Below are positions 22,524 through 28,784 of a stretch of DNA of 28,784 nt, one piece after another. Both the position numbers and the translations under genes were made by a program. The notes beneath the pieces are model-generated. The model was given only the letters and a program-made list of their open reading frames with translations, did not search any database and was not told where the DNA came from. Positions within the stretch are counted from its first letter, which is position 1; each line of letters begins with the position of its first letter. Origin of the DNA: GCA-2687515 sp046582475 (GTDB taxonomy: Bacteria; Pseudomonadota; Alphaproteobacteria; Rhodospirillales; UBA2165). The stretch is from the NCBI GenBank assembly GCA_046582475.1, contig JAYGEH010000494.1, positions 1 to 28,784 on the forward strand, written 5' to 3'.

Positions 22524-22625
22524 GGGGCAATTTAGCACGCTCCGGGCACACTCGGAAACCATGGCGCTGGTGTTTCGGAATCAATCCAGGTTAGGGTGCC
22601 CAATGGCCACGGGAACCCTCAAATT

Positions 22626-23441
22626 ATGAGCCGCACGGTCAGCCGGCTGCTGATCAATTGCGCCGGGCTTTTGACCTGGCCGATGAAGCCCTACCGCCGC
22701 GCCAACACCCTTGCCCAGGTTTCCGAAGGGCTGGTGCAGCGTCTTTGCATGGCGGTGCCGGGTGGCCATATCACGTTCGAGGCGCCCACCGCCCGGTCTC
22801 TGCACGACGCCAATTCCATCACCCATGGAGAGCCCGATACCGTGGCCTGGATCGATGCCCTGCCGCAAGGATCGGTGCTTTGGGACATCGGCGCAAATAT
22901 CGGCGTTTATTCCCTCTATGCCGCCTTCGTTAGGAACATCCGCGTCGCCGCGTTCGAGCCCAGCGCCGCCAGCCACGCCGCTTTGTGCCGCAATATCGAG
23001 ATCAACGGGCTGGACGAGATGATCCAGCCCTTTTGCCTGGCGTTGAGCAATTTGACCGGTATCGATTACCTCTATATGGCCAATACAGGCGCCGGCCATT
23101 CCATGCATGCCTTCGCGCAGGAAACTTCGGTGCAGGGCGCGATTTCGACGCGCTTCAAGCAATCGGTTATCGGCTATTCCATCGATGATTTTTTGGATGC
23201 CTTCGATGTGCCACCCCCCGATTACGTGAAACTCGATGTGGACAGCATCGAAACCAAAATTATTGCCGGCGGCAGCGGCACCTTCGCCCGCCATGTCAAA
23301 TCGATCCTCGTCGAAGCCGATCAGCCGCCGCAGCGGATGGAGAATAGCCAGATCATAAAATTATTGGCCGGCATGGGCTTTCGAATTCGCACCCCCGCCG
23401 GCAGTGATTCCCGAAATTATATCTTCGATAGAAAACCCTGA
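22626..23441 (+). CDS. FkbM family methyltransferase
   Basis: This 271-residue class I SAM-dependent methyltransferase has its SAM-binding motif at residues 85-93 (LWDIGANIG), an acidic end of strand 2 (AFEPS) and the FkbM signature YVKLDVDSIETKIIAGG toward the C-terminus. Family members O-methylate sugars, polyketides or glycan chains. I chose ATG 22626; a GTG at 22596 would add ten residues but lies right behind the only purine-rich stretch. It diverges from the SGNH hydrolase and converges with the cyclic-nucleotide-binding gene 8 bases away. The context of carbamoylation and acyl-hydrolase genes suggests modification of the same glycan or metabolite. Confidence 0.88.
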   Translation: MSRTVSRLLINCAGLLTWPMKPYRRANTLAQVSEGLVQRLCMAVPGGHITFEAPTARSLHDANSITHGEPDTVAWIDALPQGSVLWDIGANIGVYSLYAAFVRNIRVAAFEPSAASHAALCRNIEINGLDEMIQPFCLALSNLTGIDYLYMANTGAGHSMHAFAQETSVQGAISTRFKQSVIGYSIDDFLDAFDVPPPDYVKLDVDSIETKIIAGGSGTFARHVKSILVEADQPPQRMENSQIIKLLAGMGFRIRTPAGSDSRNYIFDRKP

Positions 23442-23449
23442 TCGAAAGG

Positions 23450-23875
23450 CTATTCCTTTACCTTATAGGAATTGAAACTTTCCGGTTGATGGAAAATCAC
23501 ATCCGGTTGCGCCGCGTCCGGATTTGCACTGGCTTCGTCCAGTTGCACCATTAGCGAGCGGATATGGCGGATTAAATTGGCGACCAGGGATTTCAAAAAC
23601 GCGCTCGAGCCATTGAGCTCGGACTCGAAGGCTTCCTGCGGCACCAGAAAACAAACGCTGTCCTGTTTCGCCCGCGCCGTTGCGGTGCGCGGCTGGTCGC
23701 TGATCAGCGCCATCTCGCCGAATATCTGTCCGGCTTCAATTTCGCCCAGCACCGTGTCTTCGCCATCGATGGCGCGGGATATCTCAATGACGCCCGACGC
23801 CAGCAGGAACGCCGTATCGCCGGCGGCGTTTTCTTCAAAAATACACTCCCCGGCGGCAAATTGTTTTTGCTCCAT
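23450..23875 (-). CDS. Cyclic nucleotide-binding domain protein
   Basis: This 141-residue protein is a single cNMP-binding (Crp/Fnr effector) domain. The phosphate-binding cassette F52-G53-E54-M-A-L with R63-T-A follows the consensus, so cAMP or cGMP binding is likely. A helical C-terminal tail of about 45 residues has no DNA-binding helix-turn-helix. It is therefore not a transcription factor by itself and more likely a small signalling partner. The start is ATG at 23875 with AGGAAAGGG about ten bases before. It is divergent from the SxtJ-carbamoyltransferase operon and tail-to-tail with the methyltransferase. Confidence 0.88.
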   Translation of the reverse strand: MEQKQFAAGECIFEENAAGDTAFLLASGVIEISRAIDGEDTVLGEIEAGQIFGEMALISDQPRTATARAKQDSVCFLVPQEAFESELNGSSAFLKSLVANLIRHIRSLMVQLDEASANPDAAQPDVIFHQPESFNSYKVKE

Positions 23876-24044
23876 GTCCCAACCCTTTCCTGGCGAGAGG
23901 CCAGACTATCATTGTTTGAGCCCCGGTCTCGAATAATTAATATGGTAAACCGTGCCGGGTCTTGAAGTCTTTTATCTTTTTGGCAATATCCGTGGCATAT
24001 ATATCGGCGTTCAAATACGCGGCATCGGAGACATCAGCACCGCC

Positions 24045-24479
24045 ATGGCTAAGCAACCCGACTTCCACGAAAACTTAAGGCGCACGCACGCCGTCAAAAC
24101 CAGTTCGAACCGGGCCTTCGGGCTGGTGTTCACGGCCGTATTCCTGATCCTGGCGCTGCTTCCGCTGATCGGCGGCAAGCCGCCGGTTTGGTGGCTGGGG
24201 TTGGCGGGGTTGGCGTTCCTCATCGCGGCGCTGCTTTTCCCGCGCATCCTGACGCCGCTCAACATCGCCTGGCAAATTTTCGGCGAGGGTTTGCACGCCA
24301 TCGTTAATCCGCTGGTCATGGGCATCTTGTTTTACGTAACCGTGACGCCAACCGCCCTTATCATGCGGGCCTTGGGAAAGGTTCCGCTGCATTTGAATTT
24401 CGATGCCGAAGCCGACAGCTATTGGATCGAGCGGGACCCGCCGGGCCCGGAACCCAAATCCATGAACCGGCAGTTTTAG
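24045..24479 (+). CDS. SxtJ family membrane protein
   Basis: This 144-residue protein has three hydrophobic segments (about 25-43, 47-66 and 88-107) and a polar C-terminal tail ending near YWIERDPPGPEPKSMNRQF. Length, topology and the conserved LNIAWQIFGEGLHAIVNPLVMGILFY region match the SxtJ family, named after an unassigned saxitoxin-cluster gene and regularly linked to carbamoyltransferases. I chose ATG 24045; the frame is open from 23952, but the extra 31 residues are not family-like. It is followed by the DUF5989 microprotein 22 bases on and the carbamoyltransferase. The role is likely as a membrane partner that positions or supports carbamoylation; no enzymatic motif is seen. Confidence 0.85.
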   Translation: MAKQPDFHENLRRTHAVKTSSNRAFGLVFTAVFLILALLPLIGGKPPVWWLGLAGLAFLIAALLFPRILTPLNIAWQIFGEGLHAIVNPLVMGILFYVTVTPTALIMRALGKVPLHLNFDAEADSYWIERDPPGPEPKSMNRQF

Positions 24480-24501
24480 GCCAAGGTTTATAGGATAAAC
24501 C

Positions 24502-24651
24502 ATGTCATTCATCGCCGAGCTTTGGGCCTTTCTGCGCATGCGAAAAAAATATTGGCTGGTGCCGATCATGTTCATGTTCGTTCTTTTCGGCGGCTTGCTG
24601 GTGCTCAGCCACGGCTCCGCCGTCGCGCCCTTTATTTACACGTTGTTCTAG
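24502..24651 (+). CDS. DUF5989 membrane microprotein
   Basis: This is a 49-residue protein with one transmembrane helix (about 19-37) after a basic stretch (RMRKKYW). The opening FIAELWAFLRMRKKYWLVPI and the short polar end SAVAPFIYTLF fit the DUF5989 family, found between SxtJ and carbamoyltransferase genes in many bacteria. The start is ATG at 24502, preceded by AGGATAAAC. The stop is 12 bases before the carbamoyltransferase start. The tight spacing implies co-translation and probably a complex with its neighbours. Its function is unknown. Confidence 0.85.
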   Translation: MSFIAELWAFLRMRKKYWLVPIMFMFVLFGGLLVLSHGSAVAPFIYTLF

Positions 24652-24663
24652 GCTGGCACAGCG

Positions 24664-26499
24664 ATGCGCGTTCTTGGCATATCCGCCTTCTACCACGACA
24701 GCGCCGCCGCCCTGATCGAAGACGGGCGCATTGTCGCCGCTGCCCAGGAAGAACGCTTCAGCCGCAAAAAACAGGACGCCGGTTTTCCCGAGCTGGCCAT
24801 CGCCTATTGCCTGGAGGCCGCCGGCTGCGCCATGGGTGAGGTCGATTTCGTCGCCTTCTACGACAAGCCGTTCCTGAAGTTCGAGCGGCTTCTGGAGACC
24901 TATCTTTCCTTTGCGCCCAGGGGCTTTTCGTCTTTCCGCATGGCCATGCCGCTGTGGCTCCGGGAAAAATTGTTTCAAAAGGACTTGCTCAGGAAAGCGC
25001 TCAAAACCTACGACGATGACTTCGATTGGCAGAACAAGCTGCTGTTCGCCGAGCATCACCAGAGCCACGCCGCCAGCGCCTTTTTCCCCTCGCCCTTTGC
25101 CGACGCCGTGGTGCTGACCATGGACGGCGTCGGCGAATGGGCGACCACGTCGGTGGCCCACGGCGAAGGCAACCGGCTGCAAGTGGTGAAGGAGCTGCAT
25201 TTCCCCCACTCACTCGGGCTCTTGTATTCGGCCTTCACCTATTACACCGGCTTCAAGGTCAATTCCGGCGAATACAAGGTCATGGGCCTGGCCCCTTACG
25301 GCGAGCCGAAATATGCGCAGCGTATTCTCGACAATCTGGTGGACGTGAAGGACGACGGCACCTTCCGCCTGGACCAGAGCTATTTCGATTACTGCACCGG
25401 CCTTCGCATGACCAACAAAAAATTCGATGCCTTGTTCGGCGCGCCGCCCAGGGATCCCGAATCGCTGCTGACCGGCCGCGACATGGATTTGGCCGCATCG
25501 GTGCAGGCGGTGACCGAGGAAATTGTCTTGAAAATGACCCGCGCCCTGGCGGCCGAGGGAGGCTCGCGAAATTTGTGCCTGGCTGGCGGCGTCGCCCTCA
25601 ACTGCGTCGCCAACGGCAAGGTGCTGCGCGACGGCAAGTTCGACAATATCTGGGTGCAGCCGGCGGCCGGCGATGCGGGCGGCTCCCTCGGCGCGGCGCT
25701 TTGCGCCTACCATCTGTTCCAGGACCAGCCGCGCAACTTGAACGGCGGCGGCGATAATATGTCCGGCTCCTATCTCGGCCCGGAATTCACCGACGATGAA
25801 ATCAAGACCCGCCTCGGCGCGGCCGGCGGCAGACTAACCGAATTTTCGGCCACCGAGATGGTCGCGGCCGTGGCCGGCGCCCTCGCCGATGGCAAGGCCG
25901 TCGGCTGGTTCCAGGGTCGCATGGAGTTCGGCCCCCGGGCTCTTGGCAACCGCTCCATCCTCGGCGATGCGCGCTCGCCGGAAATGCAGAAAATCCTCAA
26001 CCTCAAAATCAAGTACCGGGAATCGTTCCGTCCGTTTGCGCCGTCGGTACGCCTGGAAGATGTTTCCGACTGGTTCGAGTTGGATACGGACAGTCCCTAT
26101 ATGCTGCTGGTCGCCGATGTGGTCAAGAAACGCCAAAAGGCAATGAACGATGCCGAATACGCGCTGTTTGGCATCGACAAGCTGAATGTGAGCCGTTCCG
26201 ACATTCCCGCCGTCACCCATGTGGATTATTCGGCGCGGGTGCAGACCGTCGCCGCCGATACCAATCCGCTCTATCACGCATTGCTGAGCCGCTTTAAGGA
26301 GCTGACCGATTGCCCGGTGATCGCCAATACCAGTTTCAACGTGCGCGGCGAGCCCATCGTTTGCACCCCGGAAGACGCATTTCGCTGTTTCATGGGCACC
26401 GAGCTGGATATGCTCGCCATCGGCAATTGCATCCTTTGGAAGGATGATCAGGACCCGGCCCTCAAGCGCGATTACAAGGATGCGTTCGAGTTGGATTGA
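24664..26499 (+). CDS. Carbamoyltransferase (NodU/CmcH/SxtI family)
   Basis: This 611-residue enzyme transfers a carbamoyl group from carbamoyl phosphate, via carbamoyl-adenylate, to a hydroxyl of an acceptor (sugar, antibiotic, toxin). The N-terminal Kae1-like domain shows GISAFYHDSAA with H11 and the metal site E130-H131-H132-x2-H135, followed by D154-G-V-G-E-W. The C-terminal domain begins about residue 365 and contains GRMEFGPRALGNRSIL and the late NTSFNVRGEPIV motif. The length is normal for the family and both domains are intact. The start is ATG at 24664. It is the third gene of the SxtJ - DUF5989 - carbamoyltransferase unit. The acceptor could be a surface glycan, given FkbM and SGNH genes nearby. 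Confidence 0.95.
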   Translation: MRVLGISAFYHDSAAALIEDGRIVAAAQEERFSRKKQDAGFPELAIAYCLEAAGCAMGEVDFVAFYDKPFLKFERLLETYLSFAPRGFSSFRMAMPLWLREKLFQKDLLRKALKTYDDDFDWQNKLLFAEHHQSHAASAFFPSPFADAVVLTMDGVGEWATTSVAHGEGNRLQVVKELHFPHSLGLLYSAFTYYTGFKVNSGEYKVMGLAPYGEPKYAQRILDNLVDVKDDGTFRLDQSYFDYCTGLRMTNKKFDALFGAPPRDPESLLTGRDMDLAASVQAVTEEIVLKMTRALAAEGGSRNLCLAGGVALNCVANGKVLRDGKFDNIWVQPAAGDAGGSLGAALCAYHLFQDQPRNLNGGGDNMSGSYLGPEFTDDEIKTRLGAAGGRLTEFSATEMVAAVAGALADGKAVGWFQGRMEFGPRALGNRSILGDARSPEMQKILNLKIKYRESFRPFAPSVRLEDVSDWFELDTDSPYMLLVADVVKKRQKAMNDAEYALFGIDKLNVSRSDIPAVTHVDYSARVQTVAADTNPLYHALLSRFKELTDCPVIANTSFNVRGEPIVCTPEDAFRCFMGTELDMLAIGNCILWKDDQDPALKRDYKDAFELD

Positions 26500-26568
26500 C
26501 GGCGCCGCCCGCGCCTGAAATATTTCTCCAGTGATCGTCCCATCCCATTTGCCGGAGGCACCACTTCC

Positions 26569-28278
26569 ATGCTGACACGCCCACAACCGACCACCGCGGC
26601 GGAAGCCTTCCTGATGGCGCTCAAAGCCAACGGCGTCGATTACCTGTTCGCCAATGCCGGCACCGATTTTGCGCCGGTGATCGAAGGCCTGGCCAACCAG
26701 GGATCGTACAGCGAAGCCTTGCCCGAGGCGCTGGTCATTCCCCATGAGACCGCCGCCGTCGCCATGCCGCACGGGTATTACCTGATGACCGGCCGGCCCC
26801 AGGCGATGATGGTGCACGTCAACGTGGGCCTCGCCAATTCGGTGATGGGCGTCCTCAATGCCGCCTCCGAGAATATTCCGCTGATGGTGATGGCCGGTCG
26901 CACGCCGCTTTCCGAACATGAGCGCCTGGGCGCCCGCATCACGCCGATCCAGTACGGCCAGGAAATGTATGATCAGGGCGCCATGGTGCGGGAAGCCACC
27001 AAATGGGACTACGAATTGCGCTTTCCGGAACAGGCGGCCGCCGTCGTCAACCGCGCCATGACCATCGCCATGGCCGAGCCAAGGGGCCCGGTCTATCTCT
27101 GCCTGCCCAGGGAACCCCTGGCCGCGCCCTGGCCCGAGGGCAAGGAATTCGGCCCGCCGATCCAGGCCTTGCCCCATGCGCCGCAGCCGGACCGGGCGGC
27201 GATCGCCGAAGCCGCCCAATTGATCGCCGATGCCGAATACCCGTTGATGATCTGCGCCCGCGCGGATGTGGGCGGCGCGGCCGCCGAAATGGTGGCCCGG
27301 GTGGCGGAAGATTTTGCCGTTCCGGTGGCCGAAGCCTGGTCGCTCCGCAATACCATGGCCTCGAACCACCCCATGCATGGCGGCTTCGATGTGGGCCCTC
27401 AAATCGAGAAGGCCGATGTGATCCTGGTGGTCGATTGCCTGGTGCCCTGGATCGATAAATTCCATGCGCCCGGCCCCGGCACCAAGGTTATTCACATCGG
27501 GCCCGATCCCTTGTTTTCCAGGATGCCGGTGCGCAGCTTCCAGTCCGATATTGCCATACCGGGCGCCACCCTGTCGGCAATGACCGCCCTTCACGAAGAG
27601 CTTTCCGAACGCACCAGCAAAAACCAAGCCCGCTATGATGCTCTCAAAGAAGCCAGCGATGCCCGCCGCGCGGCGCTGGCGGAGCGCGCGGCAGCCGGCA
27701 ATGGCGCTCCCATGAGTCATGCCTGGATGGCCAAATGCGTATCCGATATCATGGACGGCGACAGCGTGATCTTTAACGAATTGGGCGCGCCGCTGCCGTT
27801 CATGGATTTGAAAGGCCCGAACCGCTATTTCAACCCGCCCCATTCCGGCGGCCTCGGCTGGGGTTTTCCGGCCGCCCTCGGCGCCTGCCTCGCGGACCGG
27901 GACCGGTTGGCCATTGCCTGCATCGGCGACGGCTCCTACACCTTCGCCAACCCGGTTGCCTGCCACATGGTTTCGCAATCGCTGGACCTGCCGATCCTGG
28001 TGATCGTCCTCAACAACGGGATTTGGAACGCGGTGCGCCGCGCCACCCTCGCCATCTACCCGGACGGGCAGGCATCGAAAATGAACACCATGCCGATTAC
28101 CTCGCTGCAGCCAAGCCCGGAATATACCAAGATCGCCGAGGCTTCCGGCCATTGGGCCGAGAAGGTGGAGACCGGTACCGATCTGCCGGCGGCGCTTGGC
28201 CGCGCGCTCGGCGTCATCAAGAACGAGCGCCGGCTGGCCCTGCTGGAATTGAACATTGCCGTCGCCAACACGGCCTGA
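26569..28278 (+). CDS. ThDP-dependent enzyme, acetolactate synthase/benzoylformate decarboxylase-like
   Basis: This 569-residue enzyme has the three-domain ThDP layout: Pyr domain with the activating glutamate E60 (IPHETAAVA), central domain (about 190-350) and PP domain with G453-D-G and N482-N483 as the Mg/diphosphate motif. The sequence lacks the clear FAD-binding features of true acetolactate synthase in the central domain, so a decarboxylase or carboligase on a 2-oxo acid is likely. The start is ATG at 26569, with GCCGGAGG upstream. A thioesterase gene follows 24 bases on in the same direction. Annotation pipelines would call it 'thiamine pyrophosphate-requiring protein'; the substrate cannot be read from sequence. 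Confidence 0.93.
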   Translation: MLTRPQPTTAAEAFLMALKANGVDYLFANAGTDFAPVIEGLANQGSYSEALPEALVIPHETAAVAMPHGYYLMTGRPQAMMVHVNVGLANSVMGVLNAASENIPLMVMAGRTPLSEHERLGARITPIQYGQEMYDQGAMVREATKWDYELRFPEQAAAVVNRAMTIAMAEPRGPVYLCLPREPLAAPWPEGKEFGPPIQALPHAPQPDRAAIAEAAQLIADAEYPLMICARADVGGAAAEMVARVAEDFAVPVAEAWSLRNTMASNHPMHGGFDVGPQIEKADVILVVDCLVPWIDKFHAPGPGTKVIHIGPDPLFSRMPVRSFQSDIAIPGATLSAMTALHEELSERTSKNQARYDALKEASDARRAALAERAAAGNGAPMSHAWMAKCVSDIMDGDSVIFNELGAPLPFMDLKGPNRYFNPPHSGGLGWGFPAALGACLADRDRLAIACIGDGSYTFANPVACHMVSQSLDLPILVIVLNNGIWNAVRRATLAIYPDGQASKMNTMPITSLQPSPEYTKIAEASGHWAEKVETGTDLPAALGRALGVIKNERRLALLELNIAVANTA

Positions 28279-28302
28279 ACCGGCAAGATAAGGAGAGCGA
28301 TC

Positions 28303-28713
28303 ATGAAAGACAGCTTGCAAGCCGGCGTCCGGATCAGCGTTACCATCGACGTCGACGCGGACCGCACCATCGGCTTCATGGGTGACGAGGGCCGCGTTTA
28401 TGCGACGCCGAGCATGATCTCGGATTTCGAATATAGCTGCCGCAACCTCCTTCTCGGCCATCTGGACGACGGCGAAGACACGGTCGGCACCCATGTGAGC
28501 ATGGATCATCTGGCGCCCACGGTGGAAGGCGACAAAGTCACCTTCGAGATTGAGATTACCGAAGTCGACGGCCGGCAGGTGACATTGCAGGCCACGGTAA
28601 GCGATACCGTCGAGCAGGTCGGGCGCGGCATCCACAAACGCTTCGTCGTCGATAAGGCCAAGACCTTCGAGCGCATCAAGGCCAAGCGGGAGAAAGCGCT
28701 CGGTGCGGCTTAA
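28303..28713 (+). CDS. FlK-like hotdog thioesterase
   Basis: This 136-residue single hotdog-fold protein resembles the fluoroacetyl-CoA thioesterase FlK. Known FlK residues T42, E50, G69, H76 and R120 map with a constant offset of seven to T35 (YATP), E43 (DFEY), G62 (VGTH), H69 (DHLAP) and R113 (HKR), so catalytic geometry appears kept. The lid phenylalanine F36 of FlK, linked to fluorine discrimination, corresponds to E29 here, so the substrate is probably another short acyl-CoA. The start is ATG at 28303 with AAGGAGAG at ideal spacing. It follows the ThDP enzyme directly, suggesting one pathway in which an acyl-CoA is released. Confidence 0.88.
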   Translation: MKDSLQAGVRISVTIDVDADRTIGFMGDEGRVYATPSMISDFEYSCRNLLLGHLDDGEDTVGTHVSMDHLAPTVEGDKVTFEIEITEVDGRQVTLQATVSDTVEQVGRGIHKRFVVDKAKTFERIKAKREKALGAA

Positions 28714-28773
28714 TATATTTAACGCCAAAGCGCGGTCTCTGTTAGTATGGGCGGTCTGAAGGAGCCGGGCGTC

Positions 28774-28784
28774 ATGGATCAAAC
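28774..28784 (+). CDS. Start of a gene cut by the right edge
   Basis: ATG at 28774 (reading Met-Asp-Gln) follows AAGGAG at 28759-28764, nine bases away, a textbook initiation site. Only three codons are in the window, so the product is unknown. It runs in the same direction as the thioesterase, 60 bases after its stop. Confidence 0.4.

Noticed and set aside
25834..28782. 982-codon open frame on the minus strand opposite the carbamoyltransferase end, ThDP enzyme and thioesterase
   Set aside because: The plus strand encodes three strong protein families here. The minus frame is a low-information His/Gly/Arg-rich shadow caused by high GC and codon bias.
1..28784. CRISPR arrays, tRNA or rRNA genes, phage or transposase genes
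   Set aside because: I looked on both strands and saw no regularly spaced repeats of CRISPR type, no cloverleaf with a TTCRA arm that convinced me, and no integrase or transposase protein.

Overview
The window looks like a chromosomal stretch of a high-GC alphaproteobacterium. The grounds are the catabolic repertoire (TRAP and ABC binding proteins, Gfo/Idh/MocA oxidoreductases, a DUF849 beta-keto acid cleavage enzyme, many SDRs), the codon use and the frequent GTG/TTG starts. This placement is an inference from gene content; there is no rRNA or other phylogenetic marker here. I saw no tRNA, rRNA, CRISPR array, prophage or recognisable transposase gene.

Left part (1-14.2 kb) is a rearranged and partly decayed catabolic region. 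An AT-rich secreted orphan (36-1064) is followed by a non-coding element (copy A, 1239-1838). A second copy in inverted orientation (copy B, 10769-11279) lies about 8.9 kb away. Between them are a rightward operon (cupin, Gfo/Idh/MocA oxidoreductase, broken DUF849 enzyme), a leftward operon (tungsten-type aldehyde ferredoxin oxidoreductase, catalytically odd SDR, second SDR, MFS exporter) and a broken family-5 solute-binding protein. Copy B cuts off an SDR gene that follows a second Gfo/Idh/MocA oxidoreductase. A divergent TRAP binding protein carries a premature TGA. Four of the genes from 3.4 to 14 kb are disrupted, while every assignable gene to the right looks intact. Perfect palindromes with a GTATAC core, resembling GntR-type operators, sit upstream of the oxidoreductase at 12612 and, as an inverted pair, upstream of the left-edge gene.

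Middle part (14.2-21.3 kb) is an intact degradative module: an HpaB-family flavin monooxygenase, a UbiD-type prenyl-FMN decarboxylase and an alpha/beta hydrolase in one rightward operon. It converges on a stand-alone Fe-S protein resembling reductive dehalogenases/QueG. Then come a secreted metallo-beta-lactamase-fold protein and a leftward set (SGNH hydrolase, 23-codon micro-ORF, MOSC protein, MBL hydrolase) with very tight or overlapping junctions. Together these suggest processing of phenolic, possibly halogenated, aromatics; the substrate is not proven by sequence.

Right part (21.3-28.8 kb) holds surface or secondary-metabolite modification genes: SGNH hydrolase, FkbM methyltransferase, a cyclic-nucleotide-binding protein, and the linked trio SxtJ - DUF5989 microprotein - NodU/CmcH-type carbamoyltransferase. 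It ends with a ThDP-dependent enzyme followed by a hotdog thioesterase that keeps the residue spacing of fluoroacetyl-CoA thioesterase FlK, and the start of one more gene at the right edge.
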